Shown here piece after piece: positions 11,431-23,146 of a stretch of DNA of 64,000 nt (the stretch's first letter is position 1; each line of letters opens with the position of its first letter). Under the pieces are notes generated by a model that ran no database searches, was not told where the DNA came from, and was given only the letters and a program-made list of their open reading frames with translations. The position numbers and the translations under genes were made by a program. This DNA comes from Stomoxys calcitrans. Taxonomy: Eukaryota > Arthropoda > Insecta > Diptera > Muscidae. The stretch spans positions 65,897,727 through 65,961,726 of the forward strand of contig NC_081556.1 in the NCBI RefSeq assembly GCF_963082655.1, written 5' to 3'.

Positions 11431-12249
11431 TTTGTGTATCTCATTTGAAACGAAGAATTTATCGAACGACCAGTCGAACAAAAACGTAAGAATTTCCATA
11501 CAAAAATGGGATAGCGTATATCGTAACAGTTATCAAAAATGAGAAGCAAATTTCAAAATCTGTCACTTTTAAATTTGCTTTCGAGTGAGAATTTTTAAGC
11601 AAAAAAAATGTGATATTATAAAATTGCGCCTTAGGTGTACATTAATAATCTACTGACCTGTTACCGTACCATACTTCGGCAAATTTTTACACAAATTAAA
11701 GCTTCTATGAGCTCCAAAACGTTAAATCGGAAGTTCTGTGTTAACCGGTATCCAACACATTGTATATATCTCGAGGTAGTTAACAATGTTGGGTTCCTCA
11801 TCACCCGTCAAAAAAGTAAATGCCAATGTATAATTCCGGTAATTTTTTACTAAACACAAAATAATTTTATGTGGTTATAATGTTTTGTGCTTGTATATAT
11901 CAATTTTATATCATAACATAATTGCACAATGGTACATACAAATTGGTAGTCGATCAGGAAAATAACCATATGGCAAACACAAAATCGTCAGACTGTGAAA
12001 ATTAAAATATTGACTTAAGTATGTGTAGGCGAAAATTGAATGCGACATACACAAACTGAAAAAGATTCGGTTTCAAGCGATTGTCGTTTGTTCGTCTGGA
12101 CTATTGTTAGACGGCCACAAACAGGCTATTAGGATTATTAGCAAACAAACAGGCTATTAGGATTATTGCCGAAGAAGGCTGATGGCTTAGGCAAATTATA
12201 GGCGTGCGAAAATAAAACAGGATCGGCTCTGTCCTTAAGACCCGAACCG
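11431..12249. other. AT-rich stretch with a 23-bp direct repeat
   Basis: No gene recognised. The 23-bp phrase ending GGCTATTAGGATTATT occurs at 12117-12139 and again at 12145-12167, 28 bp apart. Confidence 0.5.
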
Positions 12250-12660
12250 GGTGTCTTCGTTAACTTCGAAACTAATATATCGAAGAATGTTCCCAAAAGA
12301 GTACACTATACGAATGTTGGTCCTCTATGGAATACTCCTGCATTGTCAAAATTGAAGAACAAAAGGAATAAACTTAATAAGAAATTCAAGAAGTATGGTA
12401 TTTTATTACAAGAACGAAACGTGAAATGATGTCGAATCCAAAATCTTTCTATGGTTTTATAAAGATTAAACGTCGATATAATGGATTTTCAAAGGTATTG
12501 AAATTTTAACAAGCTGTTGCACATATTGGAGTATCAAATATTAAAGCATTCTTTTTATAGACCACTTTTTCCACCAAAAGGCATGGCGGCACTTTCCAAT
12601 ACCCCTACCCCAAATCTCGCATATAAATATTCATATTCAACTGGAATAGAAAACGAATTC
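12250..12660 (+). pseudogene. LINE linker-region relic (Jockey-like)
   Basis: The plus strand encodes broken pieces reading SKLKNKRNKLNKKFKKYG (about 12335-12395) and KIKRRYNGFSK (about 12466-12500). These have the basic linker composition found between endonuclease and reverse transcriptase in Jockey/CR1-type LINEs, where the phrase usually runs F-x-FIK-x-KR-x-x-NG. Stops separate the pieces. The assignment is by pattern only. Confidence 0.45.
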
Positions 12661-12689
12661 GGGCATCAGTAAGGCATACGAAGGGAATC

Positions 12690-13830
12690 TTGGAGACACC
12701 AGAATCTTTTAATAATGAAGTTGATCGAAGGCTCATCATAATAGAATTTATGCTAACGGAAGCCTTGAGGAGCTTCAAACCATTTTAGTCAGCTGAACCT
12801 GATGATATATTTCCGGCTTTACTACAGAAGGAGACTGGCAGAAGGCAAGAGAGGGGGCTTTAAACAATGTGTGGACCGCCACATTGATCCAACTCTTAGC
12901 CCAGTACTGGGTGGACCGGGTCCTTAGAGACTAGATTAACCATATGCTAAGGAACAGGTAGATAAATTTCTTCCATGACATAAATATAAACGAGAAAGTG
13001 ACACAAGGCACGCCACAGGAGGGCATTTCATCACCACTTCTATGGATGACCACAATAAATAACCTATTACGGATGCTGACTGGGATTTGAACCCGTCTGT
13101 TACACCGTCGATATTATAATACTTCTGAGAGGCAAGGATCCAAACAGCTATTAAGAAGGGACGAAAAGGTCTTGCATATGGTATATGACCGGGCTAGACC
13201 CGGGCTAAACTAAATTGGAAGGGGTCTCAATGATAACCCAGAGAAGACTGAAATCACGAGAAAGACGAAGGTGGGCCAATTTGACGCACCACGTTTCCTA
13301 AATAGATCGATTTCGATATCTTGGACAGGAAACTAAATTGGAAGTGGCTCATTCTGGAGCGTACTGCAAAGGCTCACAGATGTTGGACATTATTTAGATG
13401 TGCCGTAGGCTCGAAATGGAGCCTACAGCAGCCGAGGATAGTTAACCGGGTCTACAGGTGCGTGATTAGACCAATACTTACTTAAGCCTCAGTAGTTTGG
13501 TGGACTGCGATGGAGAAAAAGTGCAACATAAGGTTAATAAAACTGTCTTGGCATAGACGGAGCGATGAGGAGCACGCCAACTAGGACACTGGAGTCTATT
13601 CTAGATATCCAACCTATTGACATACTAATAGGTGTGAGGTAGCCACCTTACAGCTTCTCGGCGGTGAAGTTGATGACTTTCATGGTCCCTACGATAACAA
13701 GCCAGAAGATATTGCTTAGACAGTGATTCTGACGGATATGAATATTTTTCACTGCCGAAGAGACAAACTGACTGCATATCTTACCACAGATCGGATAAAT
13801 ACTTTGTACGTGGTTAATAGGATTTATTTT
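12690..13830 (+). pseudogene. LINE C1, copy b: RT relic
   Basis: The plus strand matches the RT half of C1. A segment encoding EALRSFKP...PDDIFPALLQKE (12760-12830, the RT entry region) is followed by sequence parallel to 61880-62600: TGGACCGGGTCCTTAGAGAC (about 12910), the region of the YADD box (near 13100) and ACACTGGAGTCTATTCTAGA (about 13578). Relative to 61700-61880 there is an internal deletion near 12830-12900. Homology fades after about 13650. Confidence 0.7.
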
Positions 13831-13859
13831 TCAGCACACCAGGTGATGCCAGCAAGGGA

Positions 13860-14180
13860 CTTGAGGACTTGGTTTCTACTTTTGTATGCGGTGATTGCAT
13901 GCAAAGCATTTGTTGTGCTATGCAGTCTTCAAAATTCATGTTGATGCTCGTCGAATGGAAGTAGAGAGGAGAAGTCCCTCAAGCGCCTTGGATACTGGTG
14001 AGAGAAGAGAGATCGGTCTGTACGACTCCCCCTTGCTCGTGTCTATTCCAAGCTTCAGTAGCGGAATAACTCAGCTCATCTTCCAGACATTGGATTGTTG
14101 TTGCTGTAGCAGTTGTTGTGTCGGATATGACGAATGGCTCCCTTTCTAGCCTTGTCACTCTCGGGATGCTCAATAAATTG
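13860..14180 (-). pseudogene. Jockey-like LINE, reverse-transcriptase relic
   Basis: Minus-strand translation gives NVWKMS then VIPLLKLG and ESYRPISLLSPVSKALEG (about 13980-14100). After a shift of frame it gives LHSTTNALHAITA (about 13890-13930). This is the RT motif 1-2 order of Jockey-clade elements (IPLLKPGK...YRPISLL, then HSTTTALH). It is a different family from C1 and C2, which read FIPKxGK and YRPISLTSF there. An in-frame stop and a frameshift make it a relic. Confidence 0.65.
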
Positions 14181-14929
14181 ACGCGTATCTCTTCGGGCCA
14201 ATCACGGTTACGTCGCCAAAAGTGACTGAGGTCCTGTCAATTCTTCTCCGGGAGTTCGAAAATGACTTGACAGAAGGCCACCACTTTATACGGCAGATTA
14301 TTTAAGGATAATGGATAACAAGTTTTCCCCCAAAAAGGGCAACCAAATAAAAAATTAATCAAAACAAAAATTAGCTATTGTGCTGCAAATTTCTACTGGA
14401 AGTTATTAGTGTACTTTTACTGGCAAATTTTTTAAATAGAGCAAACTGGAAAATTTCCCGAACAGACCTATTTTGGAAATATGCCAGAGTTTACTGCAGT
14501 TAGAACTCAATATTTTTTTGACTGGTGTAACGTTAACCTACTGGAACCTATCATAAGAAAGTGTAAATAGGATAAAGTTATTACTTTGATGGCTGCATGA
14601 TTGAATCAAAAAGTTTTGAATATAGAAGTTTGGGCTTTATTAAACCTCATCTGTCACATGAATGCGCACGTATACAATTATAATCTTTAAGCTTGGATAA
14701 AATACAAACGGTTCAGCGGAATAATCATGAATATTGCAAAGTAGATTTTTTTTTTTGTCAGAACAACCAAACAACCCGTTTTGAACTTGAACCTTACTGT
14801 ATTTGCCTGTGCAGTTATATTGTATTTAGTTACGAATCGGTCCCTGTGTATGTGCGCGCATCCACATAACCAGGTACCTGGAGCAGCCGCTTACTTTATG
14901 AGTGTGTATTTATAGCACGCTCTTATTTT
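14181..14929. other. No gene recognised
   Basis: 14181-14290 may continue the adjacent LINE relic. The rest is AT-rich and holds one phrase (GCTGCAAATTTCTACTGGA, about 14383) shared with the insert at 9480-9740. Confidence 0.35.
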
Positions 14930-16248
14930 TATACCCTCCGCCATAGGATGGGGGTATACTTATTTCGTCATTCTGTTTGTAACTACTCGAAATATTCATC
15001 GAGACCCCATAGAGTATATATATTCTTGATCGTCGTGACATTTTATGTCGATCTAGCCATGTCCGTCTATACCCTCCACCATAAGATGGGGGGTATACTA
15101 ATTTCGTCATTCTGATTGTAACTACTCGAAATATTCGTCTGAGACCCCATAAAGTATATATATTCTTGATCGTCGTGAAATTTTATGTCGATCTAGCCAT
15201 GTCCGTCCGTCCGTCTGTCTGTCGAAAGCACGCTAACTTCCGAAGGAGTAAAGCTAGCCGCTTGAAATTTTGCACAAATACTCCTTATTAGTGTAGGTCG
15301 GTTGGTATTGTAAATGGGCCATATCGGTCCATGTTTTGATATAGCTGCCTTATAAACCGATCTTGGGTCTTGACTTCTTGAGCCTCTAGAGTGCGCAATT
15401 CTTATCCGATTGAGATAAAATTTTGCACGACGTGTTTCGTTATGATATCCAACAACGGTGCCAAGTATGGTACAAATCGGTCCATTACCTGATATAGCTG
15501 CCATATAAACCGATCTTGGGTCTTGACTTCTTGAGCCTCTAGAGTGCGCAATTCTTATCCAATTTGAATGAATTTTGGCACGTAGTATTTTGTTATGATA
15601 TCCAACAACTGTGCCAAATATGGTTCAAGTCGGTTCATAACCTGATATAGCTGTCATATAAACCGATCTGGGGTCTTTACTTCTTGAGCCTCTAGAGTGC
15701 GCAATTCTTATCCGATTGGAATGAAATTTTGCAGGACGTGTTTCGTTATTATATCCAACAACTGTGCCAAGTATGGTTCAAATCGGTCCATAACCTGATA
15801 TAGCTGCCATATAAGCCGATCTGGGATCTTGACTTCTTGAGCCTCCAGAGGTCGCAATTATTATCCGATTTGCCTGAAATTTTGTACGACGGATTCTCTC
15901 ATGACCATTAACATACGTGTTTATTATGGTCTGAATCGGTCTATAGCCCGATACAGCTCCCATATAAATCGATCTCTCTATTTTACTTCTTGAGCCCACA
16001 AAGAGCGCAATTCTTATTCGAATTAGCTGACATTTTACACAGGTCTCCAACATAAATATAATTTAATTGTGGTCCAAACCGGACCATATCTTAATATCGC
16101 TCTAATCGCAGAGCAAATCTTTTCTTATATCCTTTTTTTCCTATTTTTTTCCTAAGAAGAGATGCCGGGAAAAAAACTCGACAAATGCGATCCATGGTGG
16201 AGGGTATATAAGATTCGGCCCGGCCGAACTTAGCACGGTTTTACTTGT
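14930..16248 (+). mobile_element. Helentron-like element (family A, copy 2)
   Basis: The 5' end is duplicated. A first start at 14930 runs about 138 bp and breaks at GTCCGTC (about 15067). A second start, TATACCCTCCACCAT, follows at once and continues through the CCGT/CTGT microsatellite and several 153-bp units to the 3' subterminal repeat ATGGTGGAGGGTATA (about 16195-16209). The TTCGGCCCGGCCGAA stem and ACTTGT (end 16248) follow. The flanks are T on both sides. Confidence 0.75.
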
Positions 16249-16289
16249 TTTTTTATATAGTAGTATAGTAGCTGCTAATATAGTTGATG

Positions 16290-17690
16290 TTTCGTCTGCA
16301 TTTCACATGCTTCTTGTAATTTATATGGAGTGCGGCGACAAATGGGAAGACATTGATTTGGACACTCTGAACGCATACTTTGGATTGTTGCTGCTTCTGG
16401 TGTGTATCGGTAACACGGTAAATGGGTAACTAAACTGCGGAATGAAGAAACTGGTCGGCCAATGTTTTTTTAAGTGTTCAAGCGTATACAATGTTGCATT
16501 CTATTCGATGACCGCGAACAACGTATGGCCAACACTGAATCTTCAAGTAATTTCTGTTCGTGATAAATTGGCGCTGATTCGAAATTTATACGTTAACTGG
16601 AGTCATATCTTGAAAGCTGTATACACATCAGGAAAAAATATTACCGATTATGAGCAATTTGTTCCGTACCGTGGGTCCGTTTCGTCAGTATATTCCATTC
16701 AAGCTGGCGAAATATGTCATCAGAATTTGAGTGATGTGCAATCCAAAAACAGCTATGTATACAACACACAAATTTATGTTTATGTTATGCCACTAGCGAA
16801 CGAAATCTTGGACAGCGTGTTGTTTTGGATTTGGTTGAAGAAATTTCTGACAGAATTATAACGTGTGACACCTTTTTCACTTTGAATGAATTGACAGAAA
16901 ATTTGCATAAATATCGGAAAAATAGGTCTGAAATTACTTCAGTTCTACTCGACATGCGTCAAAAGGTAATTTTTCATATGCAAGTTGTAAATGAACAGCT
17001 ATGAGCGGTTATGTTGTCATATATTCCCCGCCGGTACCGATTTGTAACCATACCACAATGTTGTCAACATAAATGAGAATAGTGAAAAGAAGAAACATCA
17101 TTGACGACTGTAACCAAACCAAGAGTGGAGTTGCTCCTATGAATCGAGTGGTGGCTATGTACACATGCAAACGAGAAGTCAATTGATGGTCAATGGCACT
17201 ATTTTGTAACATGTCCGCCTATGACGTTGAAGGCCTGGCGAGAACATCTGAAAAACTTTTCAGCGGTGGTTATCGCCTGCTTGTGCTGGCGACATTTGTG
17301 AGGTACTGTACCATTTGGTATGGCAACCAAGTAAAAACACTGTGGCACGCCGTTCGAACTCAGCTATAAAAAGAGACCCCTTATCATTGAGCTTAAACTT
17401 GAATCGGACAGCACTCATTGATATGTGAGAAGTTTGCCACTCTTCCTTAAAACAATGTTCCTATGCAAATTTGCACTGGCGTTCATTGCATTTGGAAACG
17501 AGTTGGAAAAATTGGAAGACGAACCATAATATTTGTCTCGCCTTTTTATCGAGGAGCTTGGGTTGAATCTTGTTGAAAAACATATCACTAAACTTAAAAA
17601 AACTTCAAAGTAGTGATGCTTCCAGTGTTATTCAAAGAGTTCGGGAGATTCGTCATTTACCAAGTATAACTGAAAGAGGGTGGAGCTAAA
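16290..17690 (+). pseudogene. piggyBac-like transposase relic, split by a SINE
   Basis: Plus-strand frames give a recognisable piggyBac (DDE_Tnp_1_7 type) order. First comes DLDTLNAYFGLLLL (about 16355), then the degraded DEQLVPFRG equivalent DYEQFVPYRGS (about 16648-16680) and SKNSYVYNTQIYV (about 16744-16785). VLDLVEEIS and ITCDTFF follow (about 16818-16880), then HKYRKNRSEIT. A further piece matches the YNQTKSGVD...DRMVAMYTCKR region (about 17108-17170). After a SINE at 17209-17493 the C-terminal RLFIEELGLNLVEKHITK continues (about 17537-17592). Key acidic residues are partly lost and several shifts and stops are present, so it is inactive. Confidence 0.75.
17209..17493 (+). repeat. tRNA-derived SINE (copy 1), inside piggyBac relic
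   Basis: Starts within ATGTCCGCCTATGACG of the tRNA-like head; the A-box side is missing and the B-box segment is deleted. The body follows: TTTTCAGCGGTGGTTATC, the GCACGCCGTTCG block, CTATAAAAAGAG, CTTATCATTGAGCTTAAACT and ATTGATATGTGAGAAGTTTG. The piggyBac coding sequence resumes after about 17493. Confidence 0.75.
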
Positions 17691-18424
17691 TTTGCGCATA
17701 TAAAAAAAAGTACAAATTTCATTCAATTTATGCGAAAAATTTACAAATAATTGACAAAAGCTAAAAATAATTTTTTTTCCAATACATATATGTAATATTC
17801 TAATTTTAATTTCATTCTATATCTACATTTGAAAAGTTCAAATCCATTATTCTGAAAGTAAAGCACATACAGTAGGACCGATTAGCTTTATTTCTCGGGG
17901 TACCGAGCAGGGTTAAATGATGGAGTGAGGAATTCTCAGACCCATGAGTTACAAAACAATTATTTATTTCCTTTGTACGTTGTATTTAGAGTATGAGTCT
18001 ATAATACTATGTCTACATTGACTTGTTTTGCTCATTTCGTTTTCAAAGACATCTCATACGTCCACACTAGTTGAGATGTAATGGAAATTGCTTTTTTTCA
18101 CACTGCAACATAAATGTTATGATGCACCTTTGTTAAGACTTATTTTTTCTAGCTTTATCTGAACAATTTTGTTTAGTTTATATTTTTTTGCAAGATATTC
18201 GTTTTTATTATTTGACATTATTCAGGGATGTGTTTATTAAGCACAATTTAGGCATTTATTTGGGCTCACATGCTCAAATGACTTGTTTTTTGTGGCAAAC
18301 GAGTCGGTTAACCCTTATAAATTGTGAAGGAAAAATGGGTCGTTTTCAGAGCATTATAATGTGAAAATGAGTCATTTGCTCAAAACAGCTTTAGTCTGAA
18401 CATAGTGAAATATGAACCCAAAAA
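17691..18424. other. AT-rich stretch, no gene seen
   Basis: Nothing recognised beyond homopolymer tracts. Confidence 0.4.
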
Positions 18425-18600
18425 AAAAATTCGTTTTACACAAAGGAAATTTTCGACAAGTAAACCCCCTTTGTGAAAAACGTTGGACTTTGTTTAAGAT
18501 GAATGTACGTTTTTTTGCGATAAATTCCTGCAAGAATTTGTGACAAATATAAGGCTATTTTACAATCATCATATACAGAATTTTTGTACCTAAGGCGACA
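18425..18600 (+). repeat. Unclassified dispersed repeat E (copy 1)
   Basis: Shares AAATTCGTTT, AAGGAAATTTTCG, CAAGTAAAC and GCAAGAATTTGTGACAAATA, in the same order and orientation, with 26970-27110. The boundaries are approximate. Confidence 0.55.
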
Positions 18601-18782
18601 GTTTAAAAATGTTCACTTTCCGAATTTACGTTTCGAATTCGATTAGCTGTGGGATCCAGCTATACCATCATTTTAAATAAATTGAATTTTTAATTTTTAT
18701 TTAAACAAATATACAGAAAAAAACAATTTTAGTAACCAAAAGAAAAAATAAAGAAATAAGAAATTAATGTTTTTCATTAATT

Positions 18783-18872
18783 TCGCTGAAAATTTTTCTG
18801 ATGGTATCGCTAGGATTCGAATCCAGACATGCAGAGTCATAGGCGGACATGCTAACCTCTGCGCTACGGTAT
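18783..18872 (-). repeat. tRNA-derived SINE head (copy 2)
   Basis: The minus strand carries the tRNA-like part: a CGCAGAGGTTAGCATGTCC A-box region (about 18850-18868) and a GGATTCGAATCC B box (about 18808-18822), followed by the conserved AAATTTTCAGCG start of the body. The tail is absent. Confidence 0.7.
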
Positions 18873-19019
18873 TCAAGAAAAAAAAACAAATTAACCAGCA
18901 TGACCTCATTAGCCCCAAGGATCTACGGACTCCCGAAGATACACTAGAAAGGAATCCCTTTGAGACCAATATGCTCACCGATAAACGCGCCGTCCTATAA
19001 TCTATGCCATTACATGGTG

Positions 19020-20165
19020 GATATTCTAACAAATATTACGAGAAACTCTAAATATAAAAGACGCTGTCGATTTCAAAACAAAGATTGAAAACGTGACAGT
19101 AGAAAATGACGAAATTTTGATCTCTTATGACGTGATACCCTTGTTTCCAAGTATTCCAATTAATTTAACACTTCAGATAAAGAAATAGGTCGAGATTAAA
19201 AAAAATACAAGCATACCGAAAGATTTTTTAAGGACTTGTTGGGATTCGGCATCAAGGATAGCAGATACTTTAAATATGACGACAAGATATATGAGCAGTT
19301 AAAGTGTATGTCAATGGGATCCCCGGTATCTCCCATAATCGCGGACATTGTAATGGATGAGATACTTGACAACATATTTAATGAGATAACCCAACCTCGT
19401 ATACTGACCAAATACGTAGATATTATATTCGTAATAATAGAAATATCCGACGTAGCTTATATTCCGAAGGCCTTGAATTCCTTTAATAAGCAAATTCAAT
19501 TTACCAAGAATATAATGGCAAACTCCCTTATCTTAACTCTGTTATCCACAGGCGTGATAACCTGTTAAAAATAGATTGGTACCAAAAACCCACAGCTTCT
19601 GGACGATTTATTAGTACCACTCTAAACACCACAAAATAATTATCACAAACACTGGTACCAATTTCGTCAAAAGATTATTAAACATCAGTGATCCAGATTT
19701 CCACCCGAAGAATGAAATATTAGACAGATTATTATAGCTTAATAGAGCTAAGCTGGAACAGAACAAAAACAATAGCCGGGAAGAAGGAAACACCAAGGGC
19801 ACAATATATAAAAGCCTAACATATGTAAAAGGATATTCCGAAAGACTGGGGAAATGAATCATACAGGAAAAATACCTAATAGCACTTAAAACTAGCAGGC
19901 CAGATAACGAATTATTCAGCAAAACAAAATAAAAAATCAAAAAGTCCAATGTGATCCCCATGACATATATTGGCATTACTATTACAAAACGTAAGACTAG
20001 AATTTCATTACATAAATCGAAACAAAAAACTGCCCTAAAAACTAAAACTGTGTTTTTTGCTGTCTTTTTGTTTAAAATAAACAGCCTCGAGAACGGCTCT
20101 GATGGAGTCAACCGATATATTGGAAATTTAAATATTAAAATAATCAAATCAATTATTTGTTTTTA
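19020..20165 (+). pseudogene. Penelope-like element: RT and GIY-YIG nuclease relic
   Basis: The plus strand encodes, in pieces, a Penelope-type reverse transcriptase followed by its C-terminal GIY-YIG endonuclease. I see ISYDVIPLFPSIPINLTLQI (19120-19180; RT motif with LFPSIP), YFKYDDKIYEQLK and MSMGSPVSPIIADIVM (19266-19350). LTKYVDIIFVI follows (about 19405-19435; the family has YVDD, here the second D is I). KIDWYQKPTASGRFI is at 19570-19613. After a gap, YIGITITKRKTRISLHKS (19967-20020) is the GIY-YIG core. Stops at several points and the lost catalytic D show it is dead. Clade assignment is firm by motif order. Confidence 0.8.
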
Positions 20166-20496
20166 ATGGACCTGTAGCCGTAACAGTCAAATAAATTAAA
20201 GAAATTGGAAAAGGTCAACCTTAAACAAACAAATTGGATCTGTTCAAAAACAATTCTTATTATTTTGTCGCGGCTGGGACCAACATAATAACATAATTTA
20301 AAAAGTTATAACTACAGTTTCAATTAAATTAAATTATCGACTCTGAAAAGTATGCTGAATGTAACTTTTCTATTGAATATTATTCATGGTAATATATTAT
20401 CAGATTTTATTTTGGATAGACTTTTTATAGCAATCCCGACGAGTCCGAAATAAGTAATTGCTTCATATAAGAGATCTGATCAAAAAATATCTTTTA
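20166..20496. other. No gene recognised
   Basis: AT-rich; possibly the 3' remainder of the Penelope-like relic. No terminal repeat seen. Confidence 0.35.
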
Positions 20497-21764
20497 CTAG
20501 CTAAACAGGGCCCGCTGCGCTGCGCCTTCTTTTACTTTAAGTGGATCAAAATTTTCCTTTGAATATTTATTTGCGAAAATTAAAGAGCTTTTAGTGAAAC
20601 ACATGGCCCCAAATTTGGGTATCAAATTCGTTTTCTCATCTCAAATACTCAAATACCTTTAATTTGAGCCACATATTATCGTGGTCGAAAAATTGTTTAC
20701 CCTTTGGGGAGGGTGGTGGTTTGGGGAAGGGGTGATGCCCTAAATACATGGTTCTACATTTGGATATCAATTTCGTATTCTACTCCTAAATACATTTATT
20801 TGAGCCCCATATTGAGATGGTCATTAAAAATTGCTGTTTGTGGGGTATTTTGGGAAAGGGGTAGACCCCCAGAAAATTGGTGCCAATTCTTGCCCTAGCC
20901 CCCCATGGCCGATTTAGGGGTGTTTTGGAGATTGGGGTGCTCCCCCAAACACTAAGCCCGGAAAATATGTCAGCAACGTTCACTATTCTCATATATCTAT
21001 ATATCATTTATTTGAACCCTATATTGCCATTGGCCTCAAAATAGGATATCAAATATGTTTTCTAATCTCATTTAAACTCCTTATTGCAAAAGTCAGCAAA
21101 TATGTCCGGTTTGGGGTATTGGCACTAAAAACTCTCTTTAAGACCCAAATTGTCTTGGTGAGCAAATACGTCCTATTTGGTGGGGTTGTTATGGTGGTGG
21201 GACGTCCCCTAGGCAGTTGGTCCCTAATGTTGATATCAGATACGAGGTCTACTCCCAACGTGGTACCACATTTGGATATTAGATTCGTATTCTACTCGCA
21301 AAAACCTTTCATTTGAGTCCCATATTGCCATGGTCGGTAAATGTGTCCGATTTGGATATCAGATACGTTTTATTATCTTAAATACGTTTGAGTCCCATAT
21401 TGTTGTGATTGGTCTAAATATATGTTTGGTAGGTTTTAGGGTGGGGCGGCCCCCTAGGTGCCCCATCCAAAATTTGGATACCAAATTTTATTTTTAAGGT
21501 TTTATATAAGAGCACACAAAATTTTGCTTAAATCGCACCACCCATCTCCGAGATCTGACGTTTCTGAAAATTAGGGTAAGGAGTGAGTCCGCCGCTCCCC
21601 TTCAGATATTAAAAAATGTAGTACCCTATTTTCACCACGGAATCATTATGCACCATCTGTCAAAATTTCAAGAAAATCGGTTCAGCCGTTTCTGAGTCTA
21701 TAAGGAACACACAAACAAACAAATCTACAAACATACACAAATTGATGTTTATATACATATAAGA
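20497..21764 (-). mobile_element. Helitron (B4), both ends present
   Basis: The plus strand opens CTAGCTAAACAGGGCCCG and closes with GATGTTTATATACATATAAGA at 21764. The flanks are A (20496) and T (21765). The interior units are those of copies B1 and B3 but fewer, so it is an internally shortened derivative. The AATCGGTTCAGCCGTTTCTG tract is near 21677. No coding capacity. Confidence 0.85.
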
Positions 21765-22091
21765 TTTTCAAACTTCGTGAGTTACGTAAGTTCGATTTTC
21801 TGTTATGTTGGTACACATGTCTGTTATATATGTTAGCAATATCAGCCATTTTGGATTGTCAGTTTGCTCTTCGATTTTTAATTATTCGAAAGCATGGATC
21901 AAAGAAACTGTAATAAATTTTGTGTAACCAAAAAGTGTTTTGATGATTTGAAAAAACGGAAAAATGTTGATTTAAATTTGACCAATTAAACACGTTATTC
22001 ATTCAGAAAAAACATTCGTAACATAGTGATTAATTGCTCAGATATATTTTGACATTAAAATTCTATTTTTCATTGTAATTGTATGTATGTA
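21765..22091. other. No gene recognised
   Basis: AT-rich; no motif identified. Confidence 0.35.
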
Positions 22092-22260
22092 TCTGTTTCT
22101 ACAATAAACAAGACCACATTGTGTTCTCTTTCACACACATGTTATGCGAACAGAAGTGCAAATGAGCCAAATATATGAACGCATACACAATAGATGAACA
22201 TCAAAATTTCTTGCTTTCTCCCACACAATCGCTTTTTCATTTTGTGCTTCCCCCTCCAAA
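22092..22260 (+). repeat. Unclassified dispersed repeat F (copy 1)
   Basis: CTCTTTCACACACATGT, ATGCGAACAGAAGTG and GAGCCAAATATAT occur in the same order, inverted, at 30085-30235. The element is shorter than 200 bp and its ends are not resolved. Confidence 0.55.
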
Positions 22261-22329
22261 CATTTGGAAGTGACTTTCTCACCCCCCCCAGAATAGTCAC
22301 TTTTTAGGTCATTTCGTATGATGTTAACT

Positions 22330-23146
22330 TAGCCGTCTGTAATGAAGAAAGGCCGGTAGCACATAGGGATAGCATACGCCTCACAATCGTAAGGTTGGCT
22401 GTTCAAATCCCATTCAGTGAAAATCATTGCAAATAAAATCTTCGATTATTAATCTTGATTAGAAAGAGAAATAAAAATTAGCCTCATTCTAAAAGGTAAA
22501 AAAAAACATTTGGCAAATAAAAATTTATTTTTATAAATGACGTTGATAATCGAATTTTACACTTTTTTTAGTCCCCATTTAGTCACTCATGGGTATATAT
22601 CGCCAAGTGGCACGTTTTCTACCGTACCGAGACACAAATAAGAGAAAAAAATGATATCGCCTGAGATTGTTTTCAACTTCCTTGAGTGCAAATTTAGTGA
22701 AATGTTTGGAGGGCCATGACCCCTGTAAACATTTTCTATTGTGCGAGTCACTCAATCTGCACTCAAGGAAGTTGAAAACAATCTCAGGGGATATCATTTT
22801 TTACTCTAATTAGTGTCTCGGTAGGGGAGAAAATGTGCCACTTGGCGATATATACCCATGAGTGACTAAATAGGGACTAAAAAAAGTTTAAAATTCGATT
22901 ATCAACGTATTAATAAAAATATTTTTTTTGCTCGATGTTTTTTACCTGTAAGGGGGAGTAAGGCTTATTTTCTCTTATTTCTCTTTCTAATTTATTTCTT
23001 TTTCAAATCGAGATTTATAGTCGAAGATTTTATTTGCAAAAGTTTTCCCTGAATGGGATTTGAACAGCCAACCTTACGATTATAAGGCGTATGCTATCCC
23101 TCTATGCTACGGGCGTTTCTTCATTACAGAAGGCTAAGTAAACATA
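22330..23146. repeat. 0.8-kb palindrome with tRNA-like sequence at both ends
   Basis: Two arms of roughly 350 bp in inverted orientation. The outer ends read AACTTAGCCGTCTGTAATGA (22327 onward) and, on the opposite strand, TACTTAGCCTTCTGTAATGA (to about 23142). Each arm carries tRNA-like sequence near its outer end: a GTAGC-x-TAG...GATAGCAT A-box-like segment, then GGCTGTTCAAATCCCATTCA (B-box/T-arm like), at 22360-22425 and 23045-23115. The arms meet at TTTTCAACTTCCTTGAGTGC (22670-22690) and its complement (22758-22780), leaving a loop of about 70 bp. It could be a tail-to-tail pair of tRNA-derived SINEs or a foldback element. Confidence 0.8.

Noticed and set aside
18767..19000. 77-codon plus-strand frame beginning MFFINFAENFSDGIARI.
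   Set aside because: Its first half is the reverse strand of a SINE head, so it is not a gene.
22360..22425. Possible functional tRNA gene.
   Set aside because: The A- and B-box-like parts are present but the acceptor and anticodon stems are not convincingly paired, and it is mirrored at 23045-23115 within a palindrome, so a tRNA-derived repeat is more likely.
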